A DNA stretch of 64,000 nucleotides from Pseudomonas sp. StFLB209. GTDB lineage: Bacteria > Pseudomonadota > Gammaproteobacteria > Pseudomonadales > Pseudomonadaceae. Made by a program: the position numbers and the translations under genes. Every line of letters starts with the position of its first letter. Position 1 is the stretch's first letter. Under the pieces are notes generated by a model. It saw only the letters and a list, made by a program, of their open reading frames with translations, made no database searches and was not told where the DNA came from. Of the stretch, positions 48,734 through 58,152 are shown piece by piece. The DNA is taken from NCBI RefSeq assembly GCF_000829415.1, contig NZ_AP014637.1:4543001-4607000 (forward strand), in the 5' to 3' direction.

Positions 48734-50755
48734 CTAACCCCGGCATCCATTTTCCGCTGCTGTCACTACCGGAACCGTGGCACGATCGCGGATGTCCTCG
48801 TGCAGGATGCGGCGCAATTCGACGATCGCCGGCGCGGTTCCCTGGACACTGTGCGCGGAATGGACGATTTTTTCGGATACGGCACCGTCCAGATGGGCGC
48901 TCCAGTAGGGCACCAGGCCGTCGTCGGATTTGGTCAGCGGAACCTCGGGATCTTGGTGGCCGATGATCGAGTGGAAGCGTACGCACGGCGAAATTGACAG
49001 CCCGGCGGCGGCTTGGACGAATGGGTCGGAGCGGTCGAGGTTATCGATGCTGTTGGGTAGCCTGAGCTTATCCCCGCCGGCCTTCGCCGCCTCGCCATGG
49101 GCAAGATCGTCCAATACGTCGGCGAAGCCTTCCAGCAGGGTCAGTGGCAGGCGCACCAGGCGCTTGGCGAAACGCCCCAGGCGACCACCGGCAACCTCGG
49201 TGCCGCGGTGCGGGGCTGCAATGAAGATCGCGCGTTCCACTTGGGGAAGCGGCTCGAAGTGCATGAGCGGGCCGACCCGCTTGCGCAGTCGCTCCAGTCT
49301 GCCATCATCGAATTCGCGTCCGGCCAGCAGCTCGTTCCACAGGGCGTCGCCCCCCGACGAGGACACCATCAATCGCGAGATCACGCCTCCCATGCTGTGA
49401 CCTATCAGCACCATGTCACGGGAGGCGGCAGCGTTCCCCTGTGGATCGAAGTGCCGCAGCGCCCCGTCCAGCGTCTGACGAATCGCGTGGTGGTTCAGTG
49501 CGATCGGCATGTTGGTCGGGTAGTAAAACTGCCAGACCTGGAACCGGCGGCGAATCTCCTCGTCGCCCATCAGTTCGTTGGCCACGTTGACCCAGGCTTC
49601 CGGGCTGCTGGCCAGGCCGTGAATCATCAGGAGGATGCGACGATCCGGGTCATAGGGCTGCATCAGGTATAGGTGCGGGCGTTCGATGCCCTGCTCACGT
49701 CCGAACAGGCTGCGCAGCGATTGCCGGTTGAAACCCGAGCGCGCCAGCCACAGTCCGTAGCTGGCGGTGAAGTTCGCCGCCAACGGCACATCCTGTCCAT
49801 GCAGTTCGATCTTCGCGTCCCGGTATGGGTCGTGAACGGAAAGCGCGACCTCGCGAGTGGACAGCACTTGGGCGAGGTTTTCGCCAGAAAAGCGCAGCAA
49901 CGCAGTGATTGCCGCTGTCGGCATTTCGCTCCACGCTTGGCCGGGCCGCTGCGGCGGTTGCTCGGTTCCTGTGCCGCCAGAGTCCGCTGCCGCCGTCGTC
50001 ACGGGATCAGGGGCCATCACTGCCACCAGTTCGGCACCGAAGCCATCGCGTCGAAACGTGCTGCGCAGCCCGGCGAACGACAGCGACGAAGCCGGCAGCA
50101 GTTCGTGCGGCAGGATTGCCCGCGCCCGACCGGGGGACACCACATCCGGCGGTTCGAGCGTCACGACCCACGGCCCATCCCTGAACATCATCTCCGCACT
50201 CGCCAGCGCCTTACCGCGATAACTGGCGAACACGAGCGATGCCGCCTCCTGCACCGCCAGGTTGTAGTAGTCGCGCACCTGAGTCTGGCGATCCTCAAAG
50301 GCGCGCGCGTCCGGCGAGCGCTCGCTGAAGAACAGGTAGGCATAGGCATGCCGAGCCACCTCCAGCCAGGCATTCAGGCGTCGATCGCCGGCATCGGGAG
50401 CGACCTGTTGCTCGGTATCCGGCAAGGTCTGCGCCTGCTGTAGCCACAACTCCGACAAGGCCGACAGGCGCTGCTCGCTGGTCAACCCCTGAACATCCGA
50501 CACGGCATGGATGCACCCGGCGGCCTCCGGCTTCGCACAGGCACCATCGTCCAGACCGGCAACGCGGATCGTCTCCAGGGTGGCGGCGCTGAGCTTGCCG
50601 CTGGTCAGGATGTCGCCGCGCTTGAGCGTGATGTATTCGCCGGGCGTCATTGCGGCGACTTCCACCGCCGGGCGGAAGTCGCGCAGAACCGCACAACCGC
50701 TCAGCAGCAGCGAGGTCAGCGCCAGCATCACCAGCGTTGTGTACCGGCTTCTCAT
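48734..50755 (-). CDS. Outer-membrane or periplasmic lipase-like lipoprotein (alpha/beta hydrolase)
   Basis: A 673-residue lipoprotein. The signal peptide ends at the lipobox LLLSGC (Cys near residue 21). The alpha/beta hydrolase part is in the C-terminal half: RRILLMIHGLASSPEAW (oxyanion region), the nucleophile motif GHSMGG (Ser near residue 445), and late IGHQDPEVPLTKSDDGLVPY and HSVQG, which offer the acid and His. The N-terminal 300 residues are of unknown type. It is probably an esterase or lipase anchored in the membrane and acting on lipids or acyl compounds. It lies four bases after a TetR gene on the same strand, so they share a transcript. Confidence 0.85.
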   Translation of the reverse strand: MRSRYTTLVMLALTSLLLSGCAVLRDFRPAVEVAAMTPGEYITLKRGDILTSGKLSAATLETIRVAGLDDGACAKPEAAGCIHAVSDVQGLTSEQRLSALSELWLQQAQTLPDTEQQVAPDAGDRRLNAWLEVARHAYAYLFFSERSPDARAFEDRQTQVRDYYNLAVQEAASLVFASYRGKALASAEMMFRDGPWVVTLEPPDVVSPGRARAILPHELLPASSLSFAGLRSTFRRDGFGAELVAVMAPDPVTTAAADSGGTGTEQPPQRPGQAWSEMPTAAITALLRFSGENLAQVLSTREVALSVHDPYRDAKIELHGQDVPLAANFTASYGLWLARSGFNRQSLRSLFGREQGIERPHLYLMQPYDPDRRILLMIHGLASSPEAWVNVANELMGDEEIRRRFQVWQFYYPTNMPIALNHHAIRQTLDGALRHFDPQGNAAASRDMVLIGHSMGGVISRLMVSSSGGDALWNELLAGREFDDGRLERLRKRVGPLMHFEPLPQVERAIFIAAPHRGTEVAGGRLGRFAKRLVRLPLTLLEGFADVLDDLAHGEAAKAGGDKLRLPNSIDNLDRSDPFVQAAAGLSISPCVRFHSIIGHQDPEVPLTKSDDGLVPYWSAHLDGAVSEKIVHSAHSVQGTAPAIVELRRILHEDIRDRATVPVVTAAENGCRG

Positions 50756-50759
50756 CGCG

Positions 50760-51452
50760 CTACCTCGTCGCTGGCGAGCGGGGACTTCTTCGGGTTTTGG
50801 CCTGTTGCGCGTACTCCCGGGATATCGCCTCCAGCCCCCCTATGGCGAAGTTGTACAGGTGGCTCGCCATCGTCTGAGAAGACATCCGGAAGATCTCCTG
50901 CAACGGGCCGGGAAAGTTGCGCCCACCGACCAGCAGCATCAGGCAGGGGGCAATCACGTTGAGTAGGCACCGGGTCAGGGCGGGGTCTTCCGGGGGTATC
51001 TGCGTGATCTCGCCGAGCATGTGCTTAAGGAGCGCCATCTTCGGCTGCGCCTCGTCCTGGAAAAGGATCTGTAGGTGCGAGGTTGGTGCCAACACTTCCC
51101 TGGCCAGGACGCGCAACTGCCACGCTTGAGGTTCCTGCATCGCGCGCTCTACCAACTGCTCGATCAGCACGCGCAACTTCGACGCTGGAGGCAACTCGCT
51201 GCCGACAAGTTGCCGCAGGGCGGCCATGTCCAGAAGCCGGCCATGGGACTCCGCCAGCACGGCTTGATACAGACCACTGCGGTTGCCGAAGTGGTAGTTG
51301 ATCGACGCCAAATCCACCTGGGCCTGGGCAGCGATGGCCTTGTTGGAGGTCTCGGCATACCCCGTGGTGGCGAACAGCTCGCCCGCCGCCTCAAGTATCC
51401 GGGTTCGGGTGGCCTCGCCATCCGAGCGAAGTCCGCGTGCAGGTTTGTTCAT
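50760..51452 (-). CDS. TetR-family repressor (CecR/YbiH-like)
   Basis: A 230-residue regulator from the ATG at 51452; an earlier in-frame ATG at 51488 is also possible. The N-terminal helix-turn-helix reads RTRILEAAGELFATTGYAET, then SNKAIAAQAQVDLASINYHF, GNRSGLYQAVL. The C-terminal domain (about 85-200) fits the DUF1956-type ligand domain of CecR. In E. coli CecR (YbiH) regulates the ybhGFSR exporter operon, and here the homologous exporter genes diverge from this gene, which makes control of that operon very likely. An inverted repeat suited to a TetR dimer lies in the shared promoter region. Confidence 0.88.
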   Translation of the reverse strand: MNKPARGLRSDGEATRTRILEAAGELFATTGYAETSNKAIAAQAQVDLASINYHFGNRSGLYQAVLAESHGRLLDMAALRQLVGSELPPASKLRVLIEQLVERAMQEPQAWQLRVLAREVLAPTSHLQILFQDEAQPKMALLKHMLGEITQIPPEDPALTRCLLNVIAPCLMLLVGGRNFPGPLQEIFRMSSQTMASHLYNFAIGGLEAISREYAQQAKTRRSPRSPATR

Positions 51453-51504
51453 TCCTCGATTGTCCAGAGCAGCAGGTACGGCTTGCATTCTCGCCTAGAC
51501 TAAA

Positions 51505-51521
51505 ACTAAAATCCATTTAGT
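51505..51521. promoter_or_regulatory. Candidate TetR operator in the divergent promoter region
   Basis: ACTAAA-ATCCA-TTTAGT is a perfect 6-bp inverted repeat with a five-base centre, between the repressor gene and the exporter operon. Its location fits control of both directions by the TetR protein. Confidence 0.65.
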
Positions 51522-51578
51522 GTTATCGTATCGCAGCGCATCGTTCTGCCTCCACTCCGACTTCCTGGATCGTTTGAC

Positions 51579-52577
51579 ATGAAGAAGCCCCTCATTGCCC
51601 TTGGTCTCCTTGTAGTGCTGGCGCTCGGCGCATGGGCCTGGATGCACCAGCGAGACAAAGACCACGACGGTGCGCTGGTGCTGTACGGCAACGTGGACAT
51701 CCGGCAGGTGTCGCTGGCTTTCGATGGCAGTGGCCGCGTGGCCGAATTGAAGGTCGATGAAGGCGATGCGGTGAAGGCGGGTCAACTGTTGGCCACGCTG
51801 GACACGCAAACGCTGGCTTTGCAGGCCGAACAGGCGCAGGCGCAGATCGGCGTGCAGCAGCAGAACCTGTTGCGCCTGAAGAACGGCTCGCGCCCCGAAG
51901 AACTGGCGCAGGCGAGAAGTAGCTACGCCGCTGCACAGGCCGATGCCGAGCGTGCGCGCAAGGACTTGGCGCGATTGCAGGGGATTGCCGCCAATACCGA
52001 CAACCGTGGGGTCAGCGCACAGGAACTGGATCGCGCCCGTGCCGCCGTGCAGGTCGCCGACGCGCAGGCGGCACAACAGCGCGACGCGCTGCGCCTGACC
52101 GAAATCGGCCCGCGCAAGGAAGACATCGCCGCCGCCGAGGCGCAACTGAAGTCCTCCGAGGCGCAATTGGCACTGTTGCAGCATCAGGTTTCTCAGGGCC
52201 AGTTGATCGCACCATCCGATGCCGTGGTGCGCTCGCGCCTGCTGGAACCGGGCGACATGGCCACCCCGCAGAAGCCGGTGTACGCATTGGCGATCACCCG
52301 TCCGAAGTGGGTTCGCGTGTATGTGAATGAACCGGATTTGGGCAAGGTCAAGCCCGGCCAGTCCGCGCGCGTCACCACCGACAGCGCACCGGACAGGCCC
52401 ATCACCGGCAAGGTCGGCTATATCTCCTCGGTCGCCGAGTTCACCCCGAAAGCGGTACAGACCGAGGAACTGCGCACTAGCCTGGTCTATGAGGTGCGGG
52501 TGGTCGTCGAGGACAACGACGATGCGCTGCGCCTGGGCCAGCCTGCCACTGTCGTATTGGGCGGCGACACGCAATGA
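51579..52577 (+). CDS. YbhG-like membrane fusion protein (HlyD family) of an ABC exporter
   Basis: A 332-residue periplasmic adaptor, the same length as E. coli YbhG. An N-terminal membrane anchor (KKPLIALGLLVVLALGAWAW) is followed by the lipoyl half (VLYGNVDIRQVSLAFDGSGR, then VDEGDAVKAGQLLATLDTQ), a long coiled coil (about 75-205) and the barrel (IAPSDAVVRSRLLEPGDMA, YISSVAEFTPKAVQTEELR). It would connect the inner-membrane ABC transporter to the outer-membrane channel encoded downstream. The stop overlaps the start of the ATPase gene. It begins a five-gene operon. Confidence 0.93.
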   Translation: MKKPLIALGLLVVLALGAWAWMHQRDKDHDGALVLYGNVDIRQVSLAFDGSGRVAELKVDEGDAVKAGQLLATLDTQTLALQAEQAQAQIGVQQQNLLRLKNGSRPEELAQARSSYAAAQADAERARKDLARLQGIAANTDNRGVSAQELDRARAAVQVADAQAAQQRDALRLTEIGPRKEDIAAAEAQLKSSEAQLALLQHQVSQGQLIAPSDAVVRSRLLEPGDMATPQKPVYALAITRPKWVRVYVNEPDLGKVKPGQSARVTTDSAPDRPITGKVGYISSVAEFTPKAVQTEELRTSLVYEVRVVVEDNDDALRLGQPATVVLGGDTQ

Positions 52578-54352
52578 GCCGAGCCGAGCCAGCCGGCGCC
52601 AGCGTCGTCGCCGACAGCCTGCGCAAGACCTTCGAGGCGCCGGGCGGCGGGCCGCTGCACGCGGTCGATGGCGTGTCGCTACAGGTGCGCCAAGGCGAAC
52701 TGACCGCGCTGGTCGGCCCGGACGGCGCCGGCAAGACCACGTTGCTGCGAATGATGGCCGGCCTGTTGAAGCCCGACACCGGCAGCCTGCGGGTGCTCGG
52801 CATCGACGTGGCGCAAGACCCGCAGGCGGTACAGGATCGCATCAGCTACATGCCGCAGCGCTTCGGCCTGTACGAAGACCTGAGCGTGCAGGAAAACCTC
52901 GACCTCTACGCCGACCTGCACGGCGTGCCGCAGGACGTGCGCCGCGAGCGCTTCGCGCGGATGCTCGAAATGACCGACATGGCGCGCTTCACCGACCGCC
53001 CCGCCGGCAAGCTCTCTGGCGGCATGAAGCAAAAGCTCGGCCTGGCCTGCACGCTGGTGCGTTCGCCGGATCTGCTGCTGCTGGACGAACCCAGCGTCGG
53101 CGTCGATCCGCTGTCGCGGCGCGAACTGTGGAAGATCGTGCAGCAACTGGTCGAGGACGAACAGCTCAGCGTGATCGTCAGCACCGCCTACATGGACGAG
53201 GCCGAGCGCTGCGCACAGGTGTTCGTGATGAACCTGGGCAAAGTATTGGCCGAAGGCACGCCGCGGGCGCTGGCCGACCGCGCACGCGGGCTGGCCTTCG
53301 TTGCGCCGCCGGCGGCAGGCACGCCAGCCCGCGACTTGCAGGCCAGGCTGATCGACGCCAGCGAGTTGATCGTCGATGCCGTTCCCAGCGGCGGCGCAGT
53401 GCGTTTCATCCGCCAGCCGAATGCGGACGAAGCAAAGATCGCCGCGTTGCTCGATGGTTCGCCCCCGCAACCGCGCACGGAAGAACTGGAAGACGCCTTC
53501 ATGATGTTGCTGCGCCAGCATCAGGACGGCGACGAAGCGGCCTCGCCGCAAGCCACGACACCGCAGGAAGCGAACGTCGATGCGCCGCGCGATGACGGAA
53601 AACCCGTGATCGTGGTGCGCGACCTGGTGCGCAAGTTCGGCGATTTCACCGCCGTGGCCAGCACCTCGTTCGAGGTCGCACGCGGAGAAATCTTCGGCCT
53701 GCTCGGCCCCAACGGGGCCGGCAAGACCACGACCTTCCGCATGCTGTGCGGGCTGCTGCCGGCCACCAGCGGCCATCTGGAAGTGGCCGGACTGAACCTG
53801 CGCCACGCACGCGCGAAGGCGCGCGCGCGCATCGGCTACGTGTCGCAGAAATTCGCGCTGTACGGGAATCTTTCGGTGCGCGAGAACCTGGAGTTCTTCG
53901 GCGGCGCCTATGGCCTGCGCGGCAAGTCTCGGGACGAACGGGTGAACGCGATCATCGAGCAGTTCGCGCTGGAACCCAAGGCGATCAGCGGCCAGTTGCC
54001 CGGCGGTTACAAGCAGCGCCTGGCGATGGCGGCGGGCCTGCTGCACCAGCCGGAGATCCTGTTCTTGGATGAACCGACCAGCGGCATCGACCCGCTGGCG
54101 CGGCGCGCGTTCTGGCGCACCATCACCGCGCTGGCACAAGGCGGCACCACCATCATCATCACCACCCACTTCATGGAAGAAGCCGAATACTGCGACCGCA
54201 TCGCGATCCAGGACGCCGGCAAGATGCTGGCGCTGGGCACGCCGAAGCAGGTACGTGAGCAGGCCGGCGACGTGGGGATGGACATGAACGGCGCCTTCAT
54301 CGCCATCGTCGAGCAGGGTCGCGCAAAAGTGGCCGAAGGAGTGGCCGCGTGA
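52574..54352 (+). CDS. YbhF-like ABC exporter protein with two ATPase domains
   Basis: A 592-residue protein with two ABC domains in tandem. The first has Walker A GPDGAGKTT (about residues 48-56), signature LSGGMKQKL and Walker B LLLLDEPSVG. The second, after a charged linker (about 300-340), has GPNGAGKTT, LPGGYKQRL and ILFLDEPTSG. The fused form is that of E. coli YbhF (578 residues). The second signature carries Pro-Gly-Gly-Tyr in place of the usual Ser-Gly-Gly-Gln, a common variation in this family. It powers export through the two membrane subunits encoded next. Confidence 0.93.
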   Translation: MSRAEPAGASVVADSLRKTFEAPGGGPLHAVDGVSLQVRQGELTALVGPDGAGKTTLLRMMAGLLKPDTGSLRVLGIDVAQDPQAVQDRISYMPQRFGLYEDLSVQENLDLYADLHGVPQDVRRERFARMLEMTDMARFTDRPAGKLSGGMKQKLGLACTLVRSPDLLLLDEPSVGVDPLSRRELWKIVQQLVEDEQLSVIVSTAYMDEAERCAQVFVMNLGKVLAEGTPRALADRARGLAFVAPPAAGTPARDLQARLIDASELIVDAVPSGGAVRFIRQPNADEAKIAALLDGSPPQPRTEELEDAFMMLLRQHQDGDEAASPQATTPQEANVDAPRDDGKPVIVVRDLVRKFGDFTAVASTSFEVARGEIFGLLGPNGAGKTTTFRMLCGLLPATSGHLEVAGLNLRHARAKARARIGYVSQKFALYGNLSVRENLEFFGGAYGLRGKSRDERVNAIIEQFALEPKAISGQLPGGYKQRLAMAAGLLHQPEILFLDEPTSGIDPLARRAFWRTITALAQGGTTIIITTHFMEEAEYCDRIAIQDAGKMLALGTPKQVREQAGDVGMDMNGAFIAIVEQGRAKVAEGVAA

Positions 54353-55491
54353 AGGCGCACGACACGCAAAGCGGCTTCCTGCGCCGCTTCAATGCCCTGT
54401 TCCGCAAAGAAGTGCGGCAGATGCTGCGCGACAAGAGCAACCTCGCGGTCGGTCTGTTCTTGCCGGTGGCGCTGATCCTGTTGTTCGGCTACGGCCTGTC
54501 GTTCGACGTGAAGAACGCGCCGGTGGCGGTGGTGCTGGAAGACCGTTCGCCGACCGCGCGTGAACTGGTCGATGGCCTGCAAGGCTCGCCGTATCTCGCT
54601 CCCGTATTCGCCGCCGACATGCCCGAAGCGGAGCGGCTGGTGCGCGCAGGCACGGTGGACGGCATCGTCCGCGTGCCGATGGATTTCTCGCGCCGCTTCC
54701 AGGCGGGCGACGGCCGCATCCAGTTGCTGCTCAACGGCGTGGATTCCAGTTCCGCCGCGACCATCGAAGGCTACGTCAGCGGTGCGATCGGTGCCTGGGC
54801 GCAGCAGCAGGCCGACCGTGCCGGCAACAAGCCCAGCGGCATCGGCCAGGTCGAAGTGGTGCAACGGATGTGGTTCAACGAAGCCGGCGAAAGCCGCTGG
54901 TTCCTGATCCCGGGCCTGATCGTGCTGGTGCTGACCCTGATCGGCGGCTTCTTGACCTCACTGCTGATCGCGCGCGAATGGGAGCGCGGCACGCTGGAAT
55001 CGCTGTTCGTCACCCCGGTGCGGCCGATGGAAATCGTGCTGTCGAAAGTCGCGCCGTACATGGTCGTCGGCGTGATCGACCTGGCGATGTGCCTGTTCAC
55101 CGCGCATTTCCTGTTCCATGTGCCGATGCACGGCTCTCTGGTCGTCATCGTCGTTGCCGGCTTGCTCTATCTGCTGGTGTCGCTGCTGCTGGGCTTGCTC
55201 ATTTCCGGCGTAACCCGCAACCAGTTCCAGGCGAGCCAGGTAGCGCTGTTGGTCAGCTTCATGCCGGCAATGATGCTCTCCGGCTTCGTGTTCGACCTGC
55301 GCAACGTGCCGGTCGTCATCCAAGTCATCAGCCAGGTGCTGCCGGCCACGCACTTCATGGGGCTGATCAAGACCTTGTTCATGGCCGGCGACAACTGGCC
55401 AATGATCTTCCGCGATTGCGGCATCCTCGCGGTGTACGCGCTGGTGCTGATGCTTGCCACGCGCCGCACGCTGCGCAAGAGCCTGAGGTGA
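54349..55491 (+). CDS. YbhS-like ABC-2 permease
   Basis: A 380-residue ABC-2 type permease. One membrane segment near residues 23-42 (SNLAVGLFLPVALILLFGYG) precedes a large periplasmic domain (about 45-175, VLEDRSPTARELVDGLQG). Five further segments lie between about 180 and 375 (for example LIVLVLTLIGGFLTSLLI). It overlaps the ATPase gene by four bases. In E. coli the homologue YbhS pairs with YbhR to form the channel; the next gene fills that role here. Confidence 0.92.
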   Translation: MKAHDTQSGFLRRFNALFRKEVRQMLRDKSNLAVGLFLPVALILLFGYGLSFDVKNAPVAVVLEDRSPTARELVDGLQGSPYLAPVFAADMPEAERLVRAGTVDGIVRVPMDFSRRFQAGDGRIQLLLNGVDSSSAATIEGYVSGAIGAWAQQQADRAGNKPSGIGQVEVVQRMWFNEAGESRWFLIPGLIVLVLTLIGGFLTSLLIAREWERGTLESLFVTPVRPMEIVLSKVAPYMVVGVIDLAMCLFTAHFLFHVPMHGSLVVIVVAGLLYLLVSLLLGLLISGVTRNQFQASQVALLVSFMPAMMLSGFVFDLRNVPVVIQVISQVLPATHFMGLIKTLFMAGDNWPMIFRDCGILAVYALVLMLATRRTLRKSLR

Positions 55492-55496
55492 TTCGG

Positions 55497-56612
55497 ATGG
55501 AAGCCTTCTTCGCCACCCTCGCCCAGATCGGTGCGCTGATCCGCAAGGAAATCCTCGCGCTGGTCAAGGAGCCGGCCAGCCGTGCATTGCTATTGGCCCC
55601 GGTGTTGATGCAGTCGCTGCTGTTCGGCTACGGCGCCACCTACGACCTGACCAACGTGCCCTACGCGGTGCTCGACCAGAGCCGCGGCGCGGCCTCGACC
55701 GAGCTGCTGGCGCGGCTGGACGGCACTGGCGTGTTTCATCGCGCCGCTACCCTGACCACACCGGCGCAGATTGCCGAGCTGATCGACGGCAACGACGCGC
55801 TGGTGGTGCTGAACATTCCCGCCGATTTTCAGCAGCGTTTGAACGCAGGGCAGAGCGCGCCGTTGCAGGTCATCCTCGACGGGCGCAATTCCTCCACCGC
55901 AGGTTCCGCCGCCAGCTATGTCGGTTCCATCGTCGCCAGCTACAACGCTTCACTGGGCGGTGGCGCAGCGGGGGTCAGCATCGAGCGCCGCGCCTGGTTC
56001 AACCCCAATCTGGAATCGCGCTGGAACATCATGCCGGCACTGATCGGTGCCTTGAGCATGCTGCAAACCCTGCTGATCTCCGCGCTTTCGGTGGCGCGTG
56101 AGCGCGAGCAAGGCACCTTCGACCAGTTGCTGGTGACGCCGCTGACCCCATTCCAGATCATGATTGGCAAGGCGATCCCGGCCATCCTGATTGGCCTGCT
56201 GCAATCGACCATCATTTTCCTGGTCATTCGCTTCTGGTTCCAGATCCCGATGAATGGCTCGGTGTGGCTGCTCTACGCGGGTCTGCTCACCTTCAACATC
56301 GCTGCGGTCGGCATCGGCCTGTCGGTGTCGGCGCTGTCGCTGAACATGCAGCAGGCGATGCTCTACACCTTCCTGCTCATCATGCCGCTGATGCTGCTGT
56401 CGGGCCTGCTGACGCCGGTGAAGAACATGCCGGAAGTCCTGCAATTCGCCACTTATGCCAACCCGCTGCGCTTCGGCGTGAGCATCGTGCGCCGGGTCTA
56501 TCTGGAAGGCGCCGGTTTCATCGACATCTGGCGCGATTTCATTCCCTTGCTCGCGATGGGCGCCATTTCGCTGCCACTGGCGGCGTGGCTGTTCCGTCAT
56601 CGCCTTTCCTGA
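55497..56612 (+). CDS. YbhR-like ABC-2 permease
   Basis: A 371-residue permease starting five bases after the previous stop; the frame upstream lies inside that gene. The topology is the same: an N-terminal segment (LLLAPVLMQSLLFGYGATYD), a periplasmic domain (about 45-180) and five C-terminal segments (for example LLYAGLLTFNIAAVGIGLSV). Together with the upstream permease and two ATPase domains it completes the transporter. The known YbhFSR system exports drugs and cations; substrates here are unknown. Confidence 0.92.
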   Translation: MEAFFATLAQIGALIRKEILALVKEPASRALLLAPVLMQSLLFGYGATYDLTNVPYAVLDQSRGAASTELLARLDGTGVFHRAATLTTPAQIAELIDGNDALVVLNIPADFQQRLNAGQSAPLQVILDGRNSSTAGSAASYVGSIVASYNASLGGGAAGVSIERRAWFNPNLESRWNIMPALIGALSMLQTLLISALSVAREREQGTFDQLLVTPLTPFQIMIGKAIPAILIGLLQSTIIFLVIRFWFQIPMNGSVWLLYAGLLTFNIAAVGIGLSVSALSLNMQQAMLYTFLLIMPLMLLSGLLTPVKNMPEVLQFATYANPLRFGVSIVRRVYLEGAGFIDIWRDFIPLLAMGAISLPLAAWLFRHRLS

Positions 56613-56624
56613 TCGGGTATCGCC

Positions 56625-58142
56625 ATGCACGCACCGCGTTCTCCAAATCGTCTCGTTCCCGGCATGCTTGCCGCTGCACTGGTCGCCGCGCTGGCCGGCT
56701 GCGCCATCGGCCCGAACTTCGTCAAGCCGACGCCCGCCGCGCCGGACGACTGGACGAGCTGGCGCAGCGGCGATGCGTCGCTGCGCATCCCGACCGAAGC
56801 CACTCAGGCATTGCCGGCCCAGTGGTGGCAGGCATTCAACGACGCAACGCTCGATGCGTTGCAGCGGCGCGCTTCCGATGCCAGCCCCGACCTGCGCACC
56901 GCCGCGCTGCGCTTCGCCCAGGCGCGTGCGCAGCGCAGCACGGTGGCCGCGCAGCGCGGGCCGGAAGTCAACGCCAGCGGAAGCGCCACCCGCCAACGCC
57001 AGAGCGAGAGCGGTGCCAGCACGCGCATGATCGGCATCATGGGGGCCGACCCCAGCCTCACCGAGTTGCTGGCCGAACCGTTCACGCTGTACCAGGCCGG
57101 TTTCGACGCTTCGTGGGAGCTGGATTTGTGGGGCCGCGTGCGCCGATCCGTGGAAGCCGCCGATGCCGATGTCGGCCAACAGGCTGCGCTGCTCGATCTG
57201 GCCCGCCTCAGCCTGGCCAGCGACGTGGCACGCAATTACTTCGAGCTGCGCACCGCCCAGCGGCAGATCCGCTTGATGCGCGAGGACATCGCCGCACTGG
57301 AAGACCGCGCCGCGCTGCTGCAAGCGCGCGTGGATGGCGGCGTGCTCGACCACACCGACCTGCAACGCCAGCGCGCCGAACTGGCCGCATTGAAAGCGCA
57401 ACTGCCGCCGCTGCTGGCGCAGGAAGCCGCCAGCGCCAATCAGATCGCACTGCTGCTGGGCGAACGCCCGGGGGCGCTGCGGGCCGAACTCGCGCCGCGC
57501 GAAGCCGACGCCGGGACTTCGTTGCCCGATCTTGCCCTCGGCTTGCCATCGGAAGTCGCGCTGCGCCGCCCCGACATCCGCGCCGCCGAAGCGCGCCTGC
57601 ACAGCGCCACCGCCAGCATCGGCATCGCCAGGGCCGACCTGTACCCCAGCATCCGGCTTGGTGCGACGTTCGGCTACGAGTCCTACCTGAGCGACGAATT
57701 TTCCGACTGGGGCAGCCGCACATGGTCGGTTGGCCCCAGCCTCGGCCTGCCGATCTTCGACCATGGCCGACGCAAGGCCACCGTGCAACTGCGCGAACTG
57801 CAACAGCAAGAGGCCGCCATCAACTACCAACAGACCGTGCTGAAAGCCTGGCAGGAAATCGACGATTCGCTGTCCGCCTACAGCGCCGAGCAGCGTCAGG
57901 CGCGCGAACTGCAAACCCGCAGCGATGCGGCCGGCGATGCCTATCAGCTTGCACAGGCGCGCTACGACGGTGGCGTCACCGATTTCACTGCCGTACTCGA
58001 CGCCCAGCGCAGCTATCTGCAAGCCCGCCGTGACCTGGCGGCCAGCGAGGGACGTTTGAGTACGCGCTACGTCACCGTCAACAAGGCCATCGGCAACGTG
58101 CCGTTGGACACGGAGAACGCGGCAGGAAAAGGAATGGAGTGA
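56625..58142 (+). CDS. Outer-membrane efflux channel (NodT/OprM family)
   Basis: A 505-residue lipoprotein channel. The signal ends at a lipobox (LAALAGC, Cys near residue 26), followed by AIGPNFVKP and the typical NodT start. The tandem TolC repeats are visible (ASWELDLWGRVRRSVEAADA in the first half, LGLPIFDHGRRKATVQLREL in the second). E. coli ybhGFSR has no such gene and borrows TolC, so here the exporter brings its own channel. It is twelve bases after the last permease gene and makes the system complete. Confidence 0.93.
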   Translation: MHAPRSPNRLVPGMLAAALVAALAGCAIGPNFVKPTPAAPDDWTSWRSGDASLRIPTEATQALPAQWWQAFNDATLDALQRRASDASPDLRTAALRFAQARAQRSTVAAQRGPEVNASGSATRQRQSESGASTRMIGIMGADPSLTELLAEPFTLYQAGFDASWELDLWGRVRRSVEAADADVGQQAALLDLARLSLASDVARNYFELRTAQRQIRLMREDIAALEDRAALLQARVDGGVLDHTDLQRQRAELAALKAQLPPLLAQEAASANQIALLLGERPGALRAELAPREADAGTSLPDLALGLPSEVALRRPDIRAAEARLHSATASIGIARADLYPSIRLGATFGYESYLSDEFSDWGSRTWSVGPSLGLPIFDHGRRKATVQLRELQQQEAAINYQQTVLKAWQEIDDSLSAYSAEQRQARELQTRSDAAGDAYQLAQARYDGGVTDFTAVLDAQRSYLQARRDLAASEGRLSTRYVTVNKAIGNVPLDTENAAGKGME

Positions 58143-58152
58143 GGAGAGAACC

